A stretch of 64,000 nucleotides of DNA from Acholoe squamosa. Taxonomy: Eukaryota > Annelida > Polychaeta > Phyllodocida > Polynoidae. The stretch lies in contig OX439035.1 of assembly GCA_949317995.1 (NCBI GenBank), positions 81,531,959 through 81,595,958 of the forward strand, read 5' to 3'. A model generated the notes under the pieces. The model searched no databases. It saw nothing but the letters and a program-made list of their open reading frames with translations, and was not told the origin of the DNA. A program made the translations under genes and the position numbers. Shown one piece after another: positions 25,944-38,472 of this stretch; positions within the stretch are counted from its first letter, which is position 1; the number at the start of each line of letters is the position of its first letter.

Positions 25944-26437
25944 CATTCTCTACCTTCCATCTACGCCTTACGATTTATTTATAAATCTATCGTGTTACCC
26001 TCGTTTGACTATGCAGATTTCTACTGGGATAGACAAAATAAAGGGGAGAATGATGAGCTTCAACTGATACAGAATAAGGCACTAAGAATCATATATAAAC
26101 TTAAGTTAGGAAAAAAAACAGCTTTTACCACAGCTCAATTCCATAACAAGGCAAAATGTAGAGAACTGGTAGACAGGCGACACATACACCTCCTTTTTTA
26201 TACTTTCTCTCTGAAATCAAACAATGATTTAGTAGACAATAGGGATTTACCAACAAGACGACATGTGGGTATAAGGATGAATGTTCCTAGATCCAATAAG
26301 ACAATTGTTATGAAATCAGCTCTATATAGAGCCATATCCAAGTGGAACTCCCTGAAACCAGAATACACAGTCATTGAGGACCTGAACACATTCAAAATAC
26401 AGACCAAGAAGAACTACAATTCATGTTTTATGTAATG
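25944..26437 (+). mobile_element. 5'-truncated non-LTR retrotransposon (LINE) reverse transcriptase C-terminus
   Basis: The frame reads through RFIYKSIVLPSFDYADFYW, a LQLIQNKALRIIYK segment, a VDRRHIHLLFYTF segment and SALYRAISKWNSLKP, ending at a stop (26433-26435). This order is the usual C-terminal tail of CR1/Jockey-group reverse transcriptases. The polymerase palm and endonuclease are absent, as expected for a 5'-truncated copy. The frame lies in intron 1, sense to spastin, and is not an exon. Confidence 0.75.
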
Positions 26438-26627
26438 GTTTTATTGTAACACAACTGATAATTCATTAATGCATAGTGTTTGTCTCACACTTCATCTCAT
26501 CCCATCTCATTTATTTTCCCGAGATACTTGAAGATTAGCAAAATATGATAACTGCCTTTGAAAAAGACAATGGTGAAATATAATACACATTTGCCGTCAT
26601 ATAGTTTAATATACCTTTTTACTAGTA

Positions 26628-26630
<3 letters not shown>
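26438..26630. other. AT-rich tail after the LINE fragment
   Basis: Probably includes the 3' UTR of the LINE copy. No poly(A) or defined end was recognised before the TA run. Confidence 0.35.

Positions 26631-26701
<71 letters not shown>
26631..26701. repeat. (TA)n microsatellite, 71 bp
   Basis: An uninterrupted TA run. Apparent open frames across it are artefacts. Confidence 0.98.
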
Positions 26702-26704
<3 letters not shown>

Positions 26705-27405
26705 CAGTAGGGGTCCCTAGCGGAGGGAAGGCAATGTTGCAGCGAAAGGTTGACTGCATTTGACAACTTTGAAAAATAAACTCATGTTTATTGTATTCTC
26801 CATTCCCCTTGATTGTTGCATTAACCCCCCCCCCCCTCGAAATCATGGCAATAAATCTGATTATGAGTTTCATACCAAAAAAAAAATCATTTGAAAAATC
26901 TTGTGATCAATTGAGCAAGGACTCAGTGCATTAGAATGGGAAGAATGTATACAGTATGGGTGGATCTCAGGGCAGGTTCTGCTGAAAAATGCCAATTTCA
27001 GGCAATCTGCAGCCTGTTTGGTGACTGATAATTTTCAAAGTATAGATTCTACAGTTATCAAAATAGTCTCACACACACACAAAAAAAAGTTTCTCTTCAA
27101 TGGCTGTGAGAGTGGTAAAAGGTAGAGAAAAATTGAAGATTCCAGAAAACTTCTACCATGGTTTCCATGGCAACCAGTCACATGATTTTCAAAATATTGA
27201 AGAAATGATCCTACATTCAGATAGCCCTTCATCTTAGCTTTAGAATGATATCTAGATCACTATTGCAGCTTAAGGGGTTAGGAAATTATCAATGACTTTT
27301 CAAAGGAAGTGAGGGAAACTTTAAGTTTTGAGTCCCATACTTGGTGAGAAGATCTTTAAGGGCCGGGTCTTTTATTGCCAGCTGTAGGGGCTTAACCCAT
27401 TGAGG
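26702..27405. other. intron 1, no gene seen
   Basis: The stretch includes a C13 run near 26826 and a CA run near 27071. No feature beyond low complexity is supported. Confidence 0.5.
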
Positions 27406-27410
27406 GCTAG

Positions 27411-27494
27411 CATCGACTATAGTCGACACCATGGCAGGCCTAGCGTCGACTATAGTCGACACCATGGCAGGCCTAGCGTCGACTATAGTCGACG
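27411..27494. repeat. three 33-bp repeats, each with a TCGACTATAGTCGA palindrome
   Basis: The palindromes lie at 27413-27426, 27445-27460 and 27478-27493; the last two extend to GTCGACTATAGTCGAC. The 17-bp spacers (ACCATGGCAGGCCTAGC) are almost identical, so the array arose by recent tandem duplication. Confidence 0.85.
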
Positions 27495-27876
27495 CCCATT
27501 ATATAGGATTAGTATAGGAATTGAAAATAGGCTCGTTCTCTAGGAACTATACTTTTTTCAGAGGCCGTCCCCATGGCCAGGGCAACAATTTTTGCTCTGC
27601 CCTTAAAGGGTTAATAGAGCTCTTTCCAAAAGGTGGTCTGCCATTTTTGTACCTCTATTGGTATCATTACCATGGTCGTGTCAACCCCCCCCCCCCCCCC
27701 GCAAAAAAAAATAATAAATAAATCAGCCCTGTTTTGCCATCGTCGGTCAGGTTACTGGAAACAAACCTTTTTTGTTTTTTTTGGCTTGGCGATAACTGAC
27801 TCTTCAGATTAGGCTTACCTAGATTCAGTCAATTCGTCGACAAATGTGTCATTTAAAGGGACCATTGTAAATGACT

Positions 27877-27906
27877 GAGATGCCTGAGCTGGAGCTCAGG
27901 CATCTC
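27877..27906. repeat. perfect 13-bp hairpin (GAGATGCCTGAGC)
   Basis: GAGATGCCTGAGC and its exact complement are separated by TGGA. It sits 41 bp upstream of the ACTC microsatellite, and part of it (GAGCTGGAGCT) recurs just after that run. Confidence 0.8.
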
Positions 27907-27946
27907 TGTCTGAATATGACCTTAGCTGTCGAAATTACTATTTATT

Positions 27947-28037
27947 ACTCACTCACTCACTCACTCACTCACTCACTCACTCACTCACTCACTCACTCAC
28001 TCACTCACTCACTCACTCACTCACTCACTCACTCACT
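27947..28037 (+). repeat. (ACTC)n microsatellite, 91 bp
   Basis: About 23 uninterrupted tetranucleotide units, probably highly variable in length. Confidence 0.97.
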
Positions 28038-28053
28038 GAGCTGGAGCTAAGAC

Positions 28054-28093
28054 TTCTATATAAATGGCAGGGGTTTAGCACAGGGAGCTGCTC
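28054..28093 (+). promoter_or_regulatory. TATA box module with GAGCTGCTC
   Basis: CTATATAAA (28057-28065) is followed by GGCAGGGGTTTAGCAC and GAGCTGCTC (28085-28093). A similar order (CTATATAAA then GGGGTTT) occurs at 37311-37333. No transcript start is known here. Confidence 0.3.
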
Positions 28094-28251
28094 TTAACAC
28101 CCATGCTGACAACAATGCAGGTCAATGTCGTCTGCTCTCCTACCCACCATCACCCTCCCCGACCACTCACACACTTAGCCTATACAAAAGCCATCCACCT
28201 TCCACCACTATCTCTCAGCCATAGGCTAGACATGCACCCAAAGCAAATAAT

Positions 28252-28626
28252 ATAGACTGTTCACCGGTTGCAAATCTCGGGCCTTATCTCGTGCGTTCAC
28301 GAGATAAGGCTTTGTCGTCTGCGTAATCTACTGTGGGGTTCACTAAGTACAGCAGGCTGCTACCCATCCAGTGTCAATGTCTGTTTATGACAAAGTACCC
28401 ATATATTTCTCACAAAATATCTGCATATATTTGGATAGAGGATGACTGTCCAGTACATGTATATCAGAGGATGATTAGATATGTTTGGTTATTGAGATAT
28501 ATGAGTGAAAAGTAAACATCACAAAGAGGGAAAAGTACATAGAACCTGACTCAGAGGAACGTGAATGTACGAGATAAGACCGAGATTTGACAACTGGTGG
28601 AGACTCTATAGTCAACAGTCTATGAG
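28252..28626. mobile_element. foldback element with about 60-bp diverged inverted ends
   Basis: The left end (ATAGACTGTTCACCGG and onward to ATCTCGTGCGTTCACG) matches the reverse complement of the right end, which finishes in CAACAGTCTAT. Within the left arm is a perfect 12-bp hairpin, CCTTATCTCGTG with loop CGTT (28281-28308). No coding is seen. Confidence 0.5.
28311..28384 (+). repeat. 74-bp direct repeat, copy 1
   Basis: It matches 28981-29054 with three mismatches; the copies are 670 bp apart. It lies partly inside the foldback element, so a later duplication or a second element is implied. Confidence 0.85.
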
Positions 28627-28980
28627 TAGATTTAAGTCAAACCCTGGGCTAATTTAGATCCAATAGTGCCATTCTGTTATGTGTAGTCGATTACATGTAT
28701 ATGCTGTTACAATGTAAAACAATTTATTATCGGTCTATATCACTCCACCTCCATGTCAATATCCTTGCTATTGACACAGAACCTGGTGTAGGGTATGGGT
28801 TTCCAAAACATCCCTTTATTCTCCAATACACGGACACAACTACACCAAGATAAGCTGCCTAAATGTCTATTTTGTCAATCTTATCCATAGGATTAACGCT
28901 CAGTAGTGGTTTGGTGATGGGATTACTGTAGGCACGACACCATACAATATGGAGAGGAGTCTAGTTCCATCCTCATTACG

Positions 28981-29054
28981 TTTGTCGTCTGCATAATCTA
29001 CTGTCGGGTTCACTAAGTACAGCAGGCTGGTACCCATCCAGTGTCAATGTCTGT
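28981..29054 (+). repeat. 74-bp direct repeat, copy 2
   Basis: The second copy of the segment at 28311-28384, shared from TTTGTCGTCTGC to GTGTCAATGTCTGT. Confidence 0.85.
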
Positions 29055-32000
29055 CTGTAAAGTAGCGATAAATAGCCCCGTCTGTGGGCAGCTAGCACAG
29101 AACCAACCCGTAAAAAGAGGACCGAATCTGTCTCCCAGTCTGATTGAATCCCTATACTCAATCCCTACAGGGCCACAAATCGATCTGGTCGGCTCTAGTT
29201 TGGGAGAAGTAAAAAATTCACGTTAGTTTCACGCATCGTCGGCCGTGTAGGGTTAAAAAGAGGAGCCGCTGCGGCAGAGGCCTGGGTTCACATGGTACTG
29301 CAGCTATTGTGGGTGACAGTGTATGTGGTGGATATTGGAGCCAGTGGTGGGAGCTGGGCAGTGTCAATGTCTCCTGTGGTGGTGAGTCAAGCCACAGCTG
29401 GGTATAGAGTAAGTAGTACATGGAGTAGGAGGTTTGTAGGTGGTCAGACACTGTCCAGGCACCCCTACACCCAGATGGCTACACGGCACCCTGAGTATCA
29501 AAATGTGACTTCAGTGGGTGCCACATTGTGACGAGGTCACATGTTGCCGAGGGGGAACTGTTCGATAGACTGTTGATATATGGTGTATGTCCCTCTGATT
29601 GAGGGTGCATGGACACAATAGTATTAAGCTTGTTCTACTATTTGACAAGTCATCTAACACAGTAAACAGGCTGAATGTTGTATAAAGTGGCCCGTGCAAA
29701 TGCAGTAATCAAGGCAGCTCATACAGAACAATATGGTAGCGATGGAATAAAAGAACCGAATCCCACTGCGACGTATATACATCAAAACTGCGTAGCCTTT
29801 GAAGTCAGCTGTGCCAATGTTAAATCACCGGGCCTCCACTTCATACAGTAGATAAAAGCTATAAACCGATGGATTGATGAAAGAAGTGTATCTTTATTGC
29901 CTTGATTGTTATATCAGTCCGTGTGCGGTGTTCTCTGTGGTAAATGCCCAATATTCACCCCATATGGTGGACTGGCTACAGTGAAGGAGAACCTTGGTTA
30001 TAGGGTGTTGCAGCAGTAGAAGCCACGGCTTGCAAGAGTGATAGCCACTACCGCTTTATTGGGTTATGCTGCTTTATAAATGTAGGCATCATTAAAGTTG
30101 TATGCCCTCCAGTTTGATAAACGACCCCAATCCTGTGAGACTATATTAACGCCCCACTGATAAGGTTATGTCGGCGCCATTTGCAACACCCAGCGTGGCA
30201 TCGTGGAATCGTATTTCTATCCCAGAAGAGAAGTAGATACGCTTAGGGAAGGTGAAAACTGACTTCATATAGATAAAGTCTGTTATGATAGAAAGTGATC
30301 TCCCTGATTTTCACATTCGCGGTGAAGCGAATAGCAGATGAAATGACGCACTCTTTGGACAGTGTACACGAGTGCATCACTTGATGTTTGTGAATAAAAG
30401 GCAGAAATTCTGGAATTGAATAATCATGCCTGGAATGGTCTTCCGATAAGCATACATAGAAAAGTGCCAAAGCGTTTTGAAGCCTCCCTTCCAGAGCACC
30501 AGTGCGGCCTGAACAATATAAATGCAGAATAATGGCCGACGTTTTAAGTAATTCTCAGTTGGAGAATTCAATGTTGCGGGATATGCCTTAGTCCATGGCC
30601 ACCTCCTGTGAACAGATGATACTGGCAGACTGTATAGTTGGAGCTTTATAGACGAATTCATAGTGTGTATATGCCCCTATTTCTGCTATCTGAATTTTCA
30701 CAGTTCACTTGAGAGTGACAATCGCTTAGACTATAGATATCTCAAAGTAAAACACAATGTCTCTGTATTGAGAATAAGGTCCACCCCCAGAAGATAATTG
30801 GCAAAATTCCAAGTTCTGAGTCTCTATCTTTCTGGTTCTAACTCTCAGTGGTGCGGGTTTAGAGTTATGGACAGCAGCGTTAGTTTTCTGCTGGATTGTA
30901 ATATACAAGCCACCAATCAATTGTTTGACAAGTATATCTAGACCAATCATTATAGGCCGTGAGTGGCTGTTACAGCATAAAATGAAATTAACAATACTAG
31001 TAGGCCCTATGTGTATTTATAATTGTCTAGACCAATTACGGGGGGGGGGGGGACTGCACGAAGCGGTATCTCCCACTGAAATGTATACCACCAAAAACAG
31101 CGGCAATTGTGCAGAAATGAGGCCTTATTTCCATAATGTTAAAACATACTGTGTCAAGATGAAGGGTAATTTAAAGGTTCTACTTCTTTATGCTAAATGG
31201 TTGGCATTGATGTTGAGGCAGTGCCTTCGCACTGTCTAGAGTTTTCAAACGCACCTATAGGCGATATGAACAACCCTATTGCCTGTGGGTATTGCGGGTT
31301 ATACTATGATTACAGGGATTCATGTACATTCCCAAACAAAACCTTTATTTCAGGGGTTCTAATTGAACTTTTAAGAGTTTGTTGTGCTCAGTCACTTTCA
31401 TCCTTGAAGGTTAAAATAATGCAATGACTCCACACTCCTTATGGCCTCTATTAAATACGTAATTACACAAACACCTGACCACCAGCACGAAATGGGGACA
31501 TAGTGAATTCGGCATAAAGGTACCAGAGTTATGAGTACTTCTTTTAGTTTTCTCGTAGGCCTACGTGCACCCTATACGTCGGTAGCATGGGAAATTTCTG
31601 TATGGCCGCTGTGGGTAGTAGGGATCGTTGTATAGAGTCAGGGGATGAGGGGGGTGTAGGGTTAAGGTGTAGCAAGGTGTAGGGTGTAAAGAGACAGCAG
31701 GCCTAGGGGTGGCCGTTGTCTATAACTCAAGCTTAGTGTCTGTCCTTACCATTTCTATTGTCCCTGGTTTGTTTACCACTCATGAACTTTATACAGCGCT
31801 AGGTTGTAGAAAATAGTATCTATAACTTGATACCACACTTCTCTACCTTATATAGTACATGGAAACGGCACATCGGTACTGGCTCCGGGGTGCTGGCTTG
31901 TGGAGATACCCAGTCCTTGGGACAAGGACCGCAAAGGGTTACCCTATATATCGATGTGGTGAATAAGAACCCCTCTCCAATTTCCACATTATCTGGGGCG

Positions 32001-32990
32001 AATTGGCGTTATCATTTGTCGCCTATGAATATGATTAGGGCATATAAAAGCACGACTGAAGCGGAAGTCTTACTTCACATTTTATTGTGTCATTCAGTAG
32101 ATTACCGATATGGCTATATATGTAATAGACAAACATCAAAGGAAAGGATATCAAAGGGAACTTGATAAAGTAGACTTTTTATCAGAGGCGGCTGGTAGGC
32201 AATATGTCTGTGTTGTGTTGTACGTGAGGGTTTACCAGGTGCTCCTTGTTGTTCATCGTCTGTCTACCACAACACACCAACAACCATCGACCCGCGCGCT
32301 GCCTGTTCTAACACGTCTGCTATACATTGAAGCCCCTGCCCGTTCTTCCTGGTGACAGGTATACGAGATCACGGCATCTCTAGTTTGTGCAGGCTGCGAA
32401 TAGTGCATGGGAACGGTATCCGGTTGGGCAGGGTGACCCAGGCGGCTTCCAGGGGATGACGGTCTGCAGGCGACTAGCACGACAAAAGACACCATGAGAC
32501 ACAATATCTTCCAAGAAAACGATGTGATATGCACACAGAGAATGGCGGACAAATGATTCTTCCGAGCAGGCTCGAGGCATTGACGACCGGTTTTTGCTGC
32601 CATGGGAACCAAAGGTGTATCCATAAAATTGGAAGCAATCAGACGCTGGTGTTACGTCAGCCATTTACCCAGGCCTGATGAGCAGGTAATTTGTCAGCGC
32701 AGATAACGAAACTGAAAGCACAACACAGTTTTTAGGGTCCCCATGTTTTTTGCATTAGCTGTAGACAAATTGACCCTATCCGACAGAACCGCAGTTCGCT
32801 AATGATGGCACAACCCAGGACTAATGATAATGAGCATTTGTAATCTGAATGGGTTTAATGGGCTCCCTTCACATCATCAAAAGCCGATGGGAAAATAGTT
32901 GGATGAATATTTAATTGGTGTAACTCATGAAAGGTATAGCCAGAGTTAACAAAGTGGACATCCCCATTCTATCTGGTGTTCAGTCCTTTA
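29055..32990. other. intron 1, no gene seen
   Basis: No exon, RNA gene or clear transposon was recognised in these 3.9 kb. A G13 run lies near 31040. Open frames on both strands are short and without recognisable domains. Confidence 0.4.
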
Positions 32991-33620
32991 AGGTCGAATC
33001 CCACAATGCAATCTAACCCTGGAAAGTTCTTGCAATTTGGGAACTCTTGCAAATAGGGAGACTTGCCTTTATTGCAAATTGCAAGGCTTCTAACATGCCA
33101 CTGCATTTTACAAATCCGACTGTTGCAATTGAACTGACCCCTCACCCTTGCAATGTAGATCTGTAAGCTGCATTAAATTGCAATGCCATTCCTCTTGATA
33201 TTGAATTTGCAAGCTGTTGTAGGTAAGCACAGTGCAGAATGAGACCGAAATTGAACTCTGTGTGTAATTTATACAGACATTTTGCATACAAATTGCAGGG
33301 TATTGGTCAAGTTTAGATTGCAAAATGGGACTTGTGTTGCATGTTAAACTGAACACACACCCCTATTTGTCAATGATTTTATCCACATTTCTGTAAATTG
33401 TAAGCAAATTCTGTAAATTGCAGAAACTTTTCACTTAAGCAAGGAAAAATATCTAAATATAAAGATTGTAACTTCAGTGCAAATCTACAAGGGATTCCTT
33501 GCCATTAAAGCCCCCCGTAGCTGTTATAGGTCTTGCAATATAAGGAGAGAGCCCCAGATTGCAACAGATGACTAAATTGCAGAAACTTTTCAGCCAAAAT
33601 TGCATCGTGGGATTTGACCT
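32991..33620 (+). mobile_element. family-A MITE, copy A1 (630 bp)
   Basis: The terminal inverted repeats AGGTCGAATCCCAC...GTGGGATTTGACCT continue into ATGCAAT/ATTGCAT. The body carries about eighteen TGCAA-type motifs and no coding frame. The flanks read TTA and ATA, so the 3-bp duplication is imperfect here. The ends and 3-bp targets of sister copies suggest a PIF/Harbinger-like non-autonomous element. Confidence 0.85.
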
Positions 33621-33892
33621 ATACATTTACCCGTGCTTGCACAACAATCGATAGGTTTTCACTAAGTAGGCAGTGCACAGATGTGATACAGGCCCAATGA
33701 AGTTTTGACAGCCCCGGAGATGGGGAAAGAGAATCAGTGCCGTTTAGTAGAAAACTGATGAGGTAAATGGCGTGTCTATGAACTAGTCAGTCACGAAAGA
33801 GGTCGTAAGCTGGGCACAAGGTAGGGACCTCCTTTTCCAGAAAGGCCAGAGGTCATTCCTTCTGTTGTGTTGATTGTGGATAAAGTCTCTTC
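33621..33892. other. spacer between MITE copies A1 and A2
   Basis: Unique intronic sequence with no feature seen. Confidence 0.5.
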
Positions 33893-34354
33893 AGGTCGAA
33901 TCCCACGATGCAATCTTACCCTGGAAAGTTCTTGCAATTTGGGAATTCTTGCAGATAGGGGGATTGCCTTTACTGCAAATTGCAAAGCTTCTAACATGCC
34001 ATTGCATTATACAAATCCAACTGTTGCAATTAAACTGACCCCTCACCCTTGCAATGTAGATCTGTAAGCTGCGTTAGATTGCAATGCTATTCTCCCTGAT
34101 ATTGAATATGCAAGCTGTTGTAAGGAAGCACAGTACAGAATGAGACCAAAATTGAACTCTGTGTGTAATTTTTACAGACATTTGCATATGAATTGCAGGT
34201 TATGGGGCAAGTTTAGATTGCAAAGTGGGACTTGGGTTGCAAGTTGAAGTGAACACACATCCCTTTTTGCCAATGACTTTATCAACATTTCTGTAAATTG
34301 CAAGTGAATTCTGTAAATTCTTTTCAGCCATAATTGCATCGTGGGATTCGACCT
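33893..34354 (+). mobile_element. family-A MITE, copy A2 (462 bp, internally deleted)
   Basis: The same ends and orientation as A1, with about 170 bp missing from the right half. It is flanked by an exact 3-bp duplication, TTC. Confidence 0.85.
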
Positions 34355-34378
34355 TTCAATTTGGATGAGAATACCTTA

Positions 34379-35007
34379 AGGTCAAGTTCCACCATGCAAT
34401 TTTGGCTGAAAAGTTTCTGCAATTTAGTCATCTGTTGCAATTTGGGGCTCTCTCCTTATATTGCAAGACCTATAATGGCTACGGGGGGCTTTAATGGCAA
34501 AGATCCCTTGTAGATTTCCAGTGAAGTTACAATCTTTATATTTAGATATTTTCCATCGCTTAAGTGGAAAGTTTCTGCAATTTACAGAATTTGCTTGCAA
34601 TTTACAGAAATGGGGATAAAGTCATAGACAAATAGGGATGTGTGTTCACTTCAACTTGCAACCCAAGTCCCACTATGCAATCTAAACATGCCCCATACCC
34701 TGCAATTTGTATGTAAAATGTCTGTATAAATTACACACAGAGTTCAATTTCGGTCTCATTCTGCACTGTGCTTACTTACAACAACTTGCAAATTCAATAT
34801 CAAAGAGAATCGCATTGCAATCTAATGCAGCTTACAGATCTACATTGCAAGGGTGAGGGGTCAGTTTGATTGCAACTGTCGGATTTGTAAAATGCAATGG
34901 CATGTTAGAAGCCTTGCAATTTGCAGTAAAGGCAAGTCCCCCTATCTGCAAGAGTTCCCAAATTGCAAGAACTTTCCAGGGTTAGATTGCATTGTGGGAT
35001 TTGACCT
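34379..35007 (-). mobile_element. family-A MITE, copy A3 (629 bp, inverted)
   Basis: Full-length copy in opposite orientation to A1, only 24 bp after A2. Its outer left end is slightly changed (AGGTCAAGTTCCAC). The flanks are TTA and ATA. Confidence 0.85.
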
Positions 35008-35088
35008 ATACAGGGATGGAAGTCTTCAGGGATTTCCCTGATTTGAGGGATTTTCAATTTCCAAAAACCTATACATTCCTATACAAAA

Positions 35089-35090
<2 letters not shown>

Positions 35091-35176
<86 letters not shown>
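35091..35176. repeat. (TA)n microsatellite, 86 bp
   Basis: A pure TA run just after MITE copy A3. Confidence 0.98.
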
Positions 35177-35179
<3 letters not shown>

Positions 35180-35625
35180 GGTTCTTATCGAGCATTTCAG
35201 GGATTTTTGCACTCATTGACTTACATCCCTGTACTATAGCATAAAATGATACATGTCCTAACAAATCAATAGTTGTGACCTTTGTATATATGCTATCTTC
35301 AATATGAGTGCTTAGAGTGTTAGCTGCATAAATAAAAAGGAAAGGCAACTACGAATAAAGTGCTTCATATAGTGCCACTATTAGTAACAATTTCATTGGA
35401 GGCAGAACTGCTGTAGATCTGTGATTGTGACCACAGCTTGGTCAGACTAACAACAATCATTTGGGTCATTTGGGTTCATTGGGTGAGCTTCTCACATCCA
35501 CTGACTGCCTTACACGATCTGTTAGGACTCTTAGAAAACTAATCTTGTACCAAGACCAGCGCAGTACTAATGGATGATTTATAAGATACTAAGGATCCTA
35601 GTTCAGAACGCAAGGCTGAATGGTA
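35177..35625. other. intron 1 spacer between A3 and A4
   Basis: No feature beyond the TA run to its left. Confidence 0.5.
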
Positions 35626-36255
35626 AGGTCAAATCCCACGCTGCAATTTTGGCTGAAAAGTTTCTGCAATTTAGTCATCTGTTGCAATTTGGGGCTCTCT
35701 CCTTATATTGCAAGACCTATAACAGCTACGGGGGGCTTTAATGGCAAGGAATCCCTTGTAGATTTGCACTGAAGTTACAATCTTTATATTTAGATATTTT
35801 CCCTTGCTTAAGTGAAAAGTTTCTGCAATTTACAGAATTTGCTTGCAATTTACAAAAATGTGGATAAAATCGTTGACAAATAAGGGTGTGTGCTCAGTTT
35901 AACATGCAACCCAAATCCCACTTTGCAATCTAAACTTGACCAATACCCTGCAATTTGTATGCAAAATGTTTGTATAAATTACACACAGAGTTCAATTTCG
36001 GTCTCATTCTGCACTGTGCTTACCTACAACAGCTTGCAAATTCAATATCAAGAGGAATGGCATTGCAATTTAATGCAGCTTACAGATCTACATTGCAAGG
36101 GTGAGGGGTCAGTTTAATTGCAACAGTCGGATTTGTAAAATGCAGTGGCATGTTAGAAGCCTTGCAATTTGCAATAAAGGCAAGTCTCCCTATTTGCAAG
36201 AGTTCCCAAATTGCAAGAACTTTCCAGGGTTAGATTGCATTGTGGGATTCGACCT
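35626..36255 (-). mobile_element. family-A MITE, copy A4 (630 bp, inverted)
   Basis: Full-length copy in the same orientation as A3, with an exact 3-bp flanking duplication GTA. It is very similar to A1 after reverse complementing. Confidence 0.88.
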
Positions 36256-36445
36256 GTATGACACGTGATGGTAAGGCCGAATAGTGGTGGTTCGGCTATC
36301 TTAATCAACTCAGCAGTCATAGGTATTTCCCTTCTTCGTGTGCATGAATATATTATAATGTAGGTGGGACTTTAGACCTGCCTGTTGCAGAACTTTTCAT
36401 GGCCCTAAAATGGAAATGTGCGAATACAATCTACACAGTCTCTTT

Positions 36446-36687
36446 AGGTCGAATCCCACATGGCGAAAAATGGCTGAAATATCTCTGCGATTTTGTCCCT
36501 TGCGTTTTATGGCCTCCACAAGGGCCATAAAACGCAAGGATTGACCAACTCATTCCGAATCCCACAGTGGTTTAGGGACAAGTTTGCAGTAGTCCTTGCG
36601 TTTTATGGCCTCAACAAGGGCCATACAACGCAAGGGACAAAATCACAGAGATATTTCAGCCATTTTTCGCCATGTGGGATTTGACCT
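36446..36687. mobile_element. family-B MITE, copy B1 (242 bp, nested hairpins)
   Basis: The outermost 14 bp (AGGTCGAATCCCAC) equal family A, but the next bases differ (ATGGCGAAAAATGGC). The inverted ends run about 50 bp. Each half also holds its own hairpin, built on CCTTGCGTTTTATGGCC and its complement, near 36497-36541 and 36594-36636. No coding is seen. Confidence 0.8.
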
Positions 36688-37300
36688 TTATCAGGTTTAC
36701 TAGTAGCAATTATGATATAGCAGGAATGAAAAGAGAGTTCCTAGGCTGCTTTATCAATGGAAGTTGGCTTTATATACCTCACCAGCATCGGTGGTACCTT
36801 TCCCCTTACCATAACTTAACATCAGTCATAATGATAGGTCATAGAAATGTCGAACTGTAATCTCATGTCAAGAGACAGGGAACTGAGTCGTTAAGACATC
36901 CCCCCTTTTTAGTGTGCTTTCATGTAAAACAAACATCTTCCAGGTCTTCTACTCTGAGACATATACATTATTCAGGTATACTGGGGGATTTGGTAAAACG
37001 GCTATGCCGCCTAGGGGAGGGGTTTGTCGGCCTAACGACCACTGCCCGCCCCCAACATTAGCGGTCAGCAGGACGACATTAGTCACAAGGCACTGCTATC
37101 GATTGTCTGTTCCATTATTTACCTGCTCAACCAGTTATGTGCACACTGTTTCCTTTACTTCATGTCAGCATCTCCTTTCTGCATATAATATTGTCACAAT
37201 ATCAATGTCAGCTCAGTCAGTAGTAACTCACTGTACCCCCTCCGGTTCCCTTCCATAGGCGCGACTGTTTCTGTATCTGTCAGGCCCACATTGAAGCAGC
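36688..37300. other. intron 1, last part: no feature seen
   Basis: Unique intronic sequence between MITE B1 and the TATA module upstream of exon 2. Confidence 0.45.
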
Positions 37301-37381
37301 TCGATTGACCCTATATAAAGAGGCCGGGGTTTCACTATTGCATCTCTCAATTTCGTATGTTCGATCTTCGTCACTGCCCTT
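37293..37381 (+). promoter_or_regulatory. SPAST: candidate alternative promoter and first exon of spastin
   Basis: GAAGCAGCTCG (a near copy of GAGCAGCTC) precedes TATATAAAG (37312-37320). An ATG at 37357 opens eight codons plus one base and meets a good donor, TGTAAGC, at 37382. The phase (1) equals that of exon 1, so splicing over 127 bp into exon 2 (37509), or into exon 3, keeps the spastin frame. The result would be an N-terminally shortened spastin without hairpin and without the first MIT helix. The ATG context is weak. No transcript evidence is available here. Confidence 0.35.
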
Positions 37382-37508
37382 GTAAGCAACAAATACAACA
37401 AATCCTCTACCCTTCCTCATCATCCAAACCCACCCTGTACTTAACTCAAAATGTTGTGTTAATGATCAATCACAGCCCGCGTTATTAATGTTGTTATCCT
37501 TGTTCCAG

Positions 37509-37601
37509 GTCGGAAGGATCTAGCCATAGAGTTGTACCGGAAAGGGATTGACGAGTTAGACCGCGGCATTGCCGTCGACGTCAGCGGAAATGGAGATCAG
37601 A
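37509..37601 (+). CDS. SPAST: spastin exon 2: MIT domain, middle
   Basis: The acceptor is TTCCAG and the donor GTAAGT; phases are 1 in and 1 out, length 93 nt. It encodes residues 145-175, with RKDLAIELYRKGIDELDRGI aligning with the human MIT segment QAVEWYKKGIEELEKGIAV. This is the second MIT helix and the turn after it. It lies 33 kb downstream of exon 1. Confidence 0.93.
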
Positions 37602-38236
37602 GTAAGTAGTTTTTGTTTGCAAAATTGTATAGTTGATATTAAAAGTTTTCTTGTGTTGAGTTATTGATTTTTTTTGTGGCTCATGATAGATTCATTTTAC
37701 CCTCAGCATAGATCTGCTTGAGTTCTAAGCTAGAAGTGAACAACGGTGTGACATTCAGCCTCATTTTGATAGTTAGAACAAGGGTTGGGAACAAGGGTCA
37801 CAGAAACCTGTTGCATACGAATAAGTAGGATTTTTTGGCAAATGCATCGACTTTGATTAACATTACAACCAACCTGATACCTTATGAAACAGACATCACT
37901 GGCTAATGGTTTGAGATACATGTGTACACATGCAATACAGGTCTGCTCCTGTGGCCATGGTCCCAAACTGCTACTATACCGAAAGTTTAGTCCATGCAAA
38001 AAGAAAGAAAAATAGAGAGAGACACACAGAGAAAGAGAATGACAACAATAAACGGCGGACGTATATATAAGAAATATTAGATAAACATGGAACACTTCTC
38101 ATATAAATATTATGGTTAAAAGCAGAGTGTATATTACAGTGGCCAATGGCCAGGAGGGGAAGCAGGTGGTCGATGAAAGAAGGCGTTGTCAAGGACCCGT
38201 CCAAGGTTCTATGTGCGCATGCCCTCCGCCAGTGTT
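37602..38236. other. intron 2, proximal: no feature seen
   Basis: Ordinary intronic sequence; no exon was recognised before MITE B2. Confidence 0.5.
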
Positions 38237-38472
38237 AGGTCGAATCCCACATGGCGATTTAGGCCTCTAATATCTCTGCGATTTTGTCTGTTGTGTTATA
38301 TGGCCCATGCCGAGGCCATAAAACACAACTGCAAATTAGTGCTTAACCTACTGTTGGATTCGGTATAAGTTGATCAATCCTTGCATTTTATGGCCTCAGT
38401 AAGGGTCATAGAACACAACAGACAAAATCGCAGAGTTATAGGAGGCCAAAATCGCCATGTGGGATTCGACCT
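38237..38472. mobile_element. family-B MITE, copy B2 (236 bp)
   Basis: Ends as in B1, flanked by an exact 3-bp duplication GTT. Each half again contains a GTTRTATGGCC-type hairpin. It is clearly diverged from B1 inside, so the family has been active over some time. Confidence 0.85.
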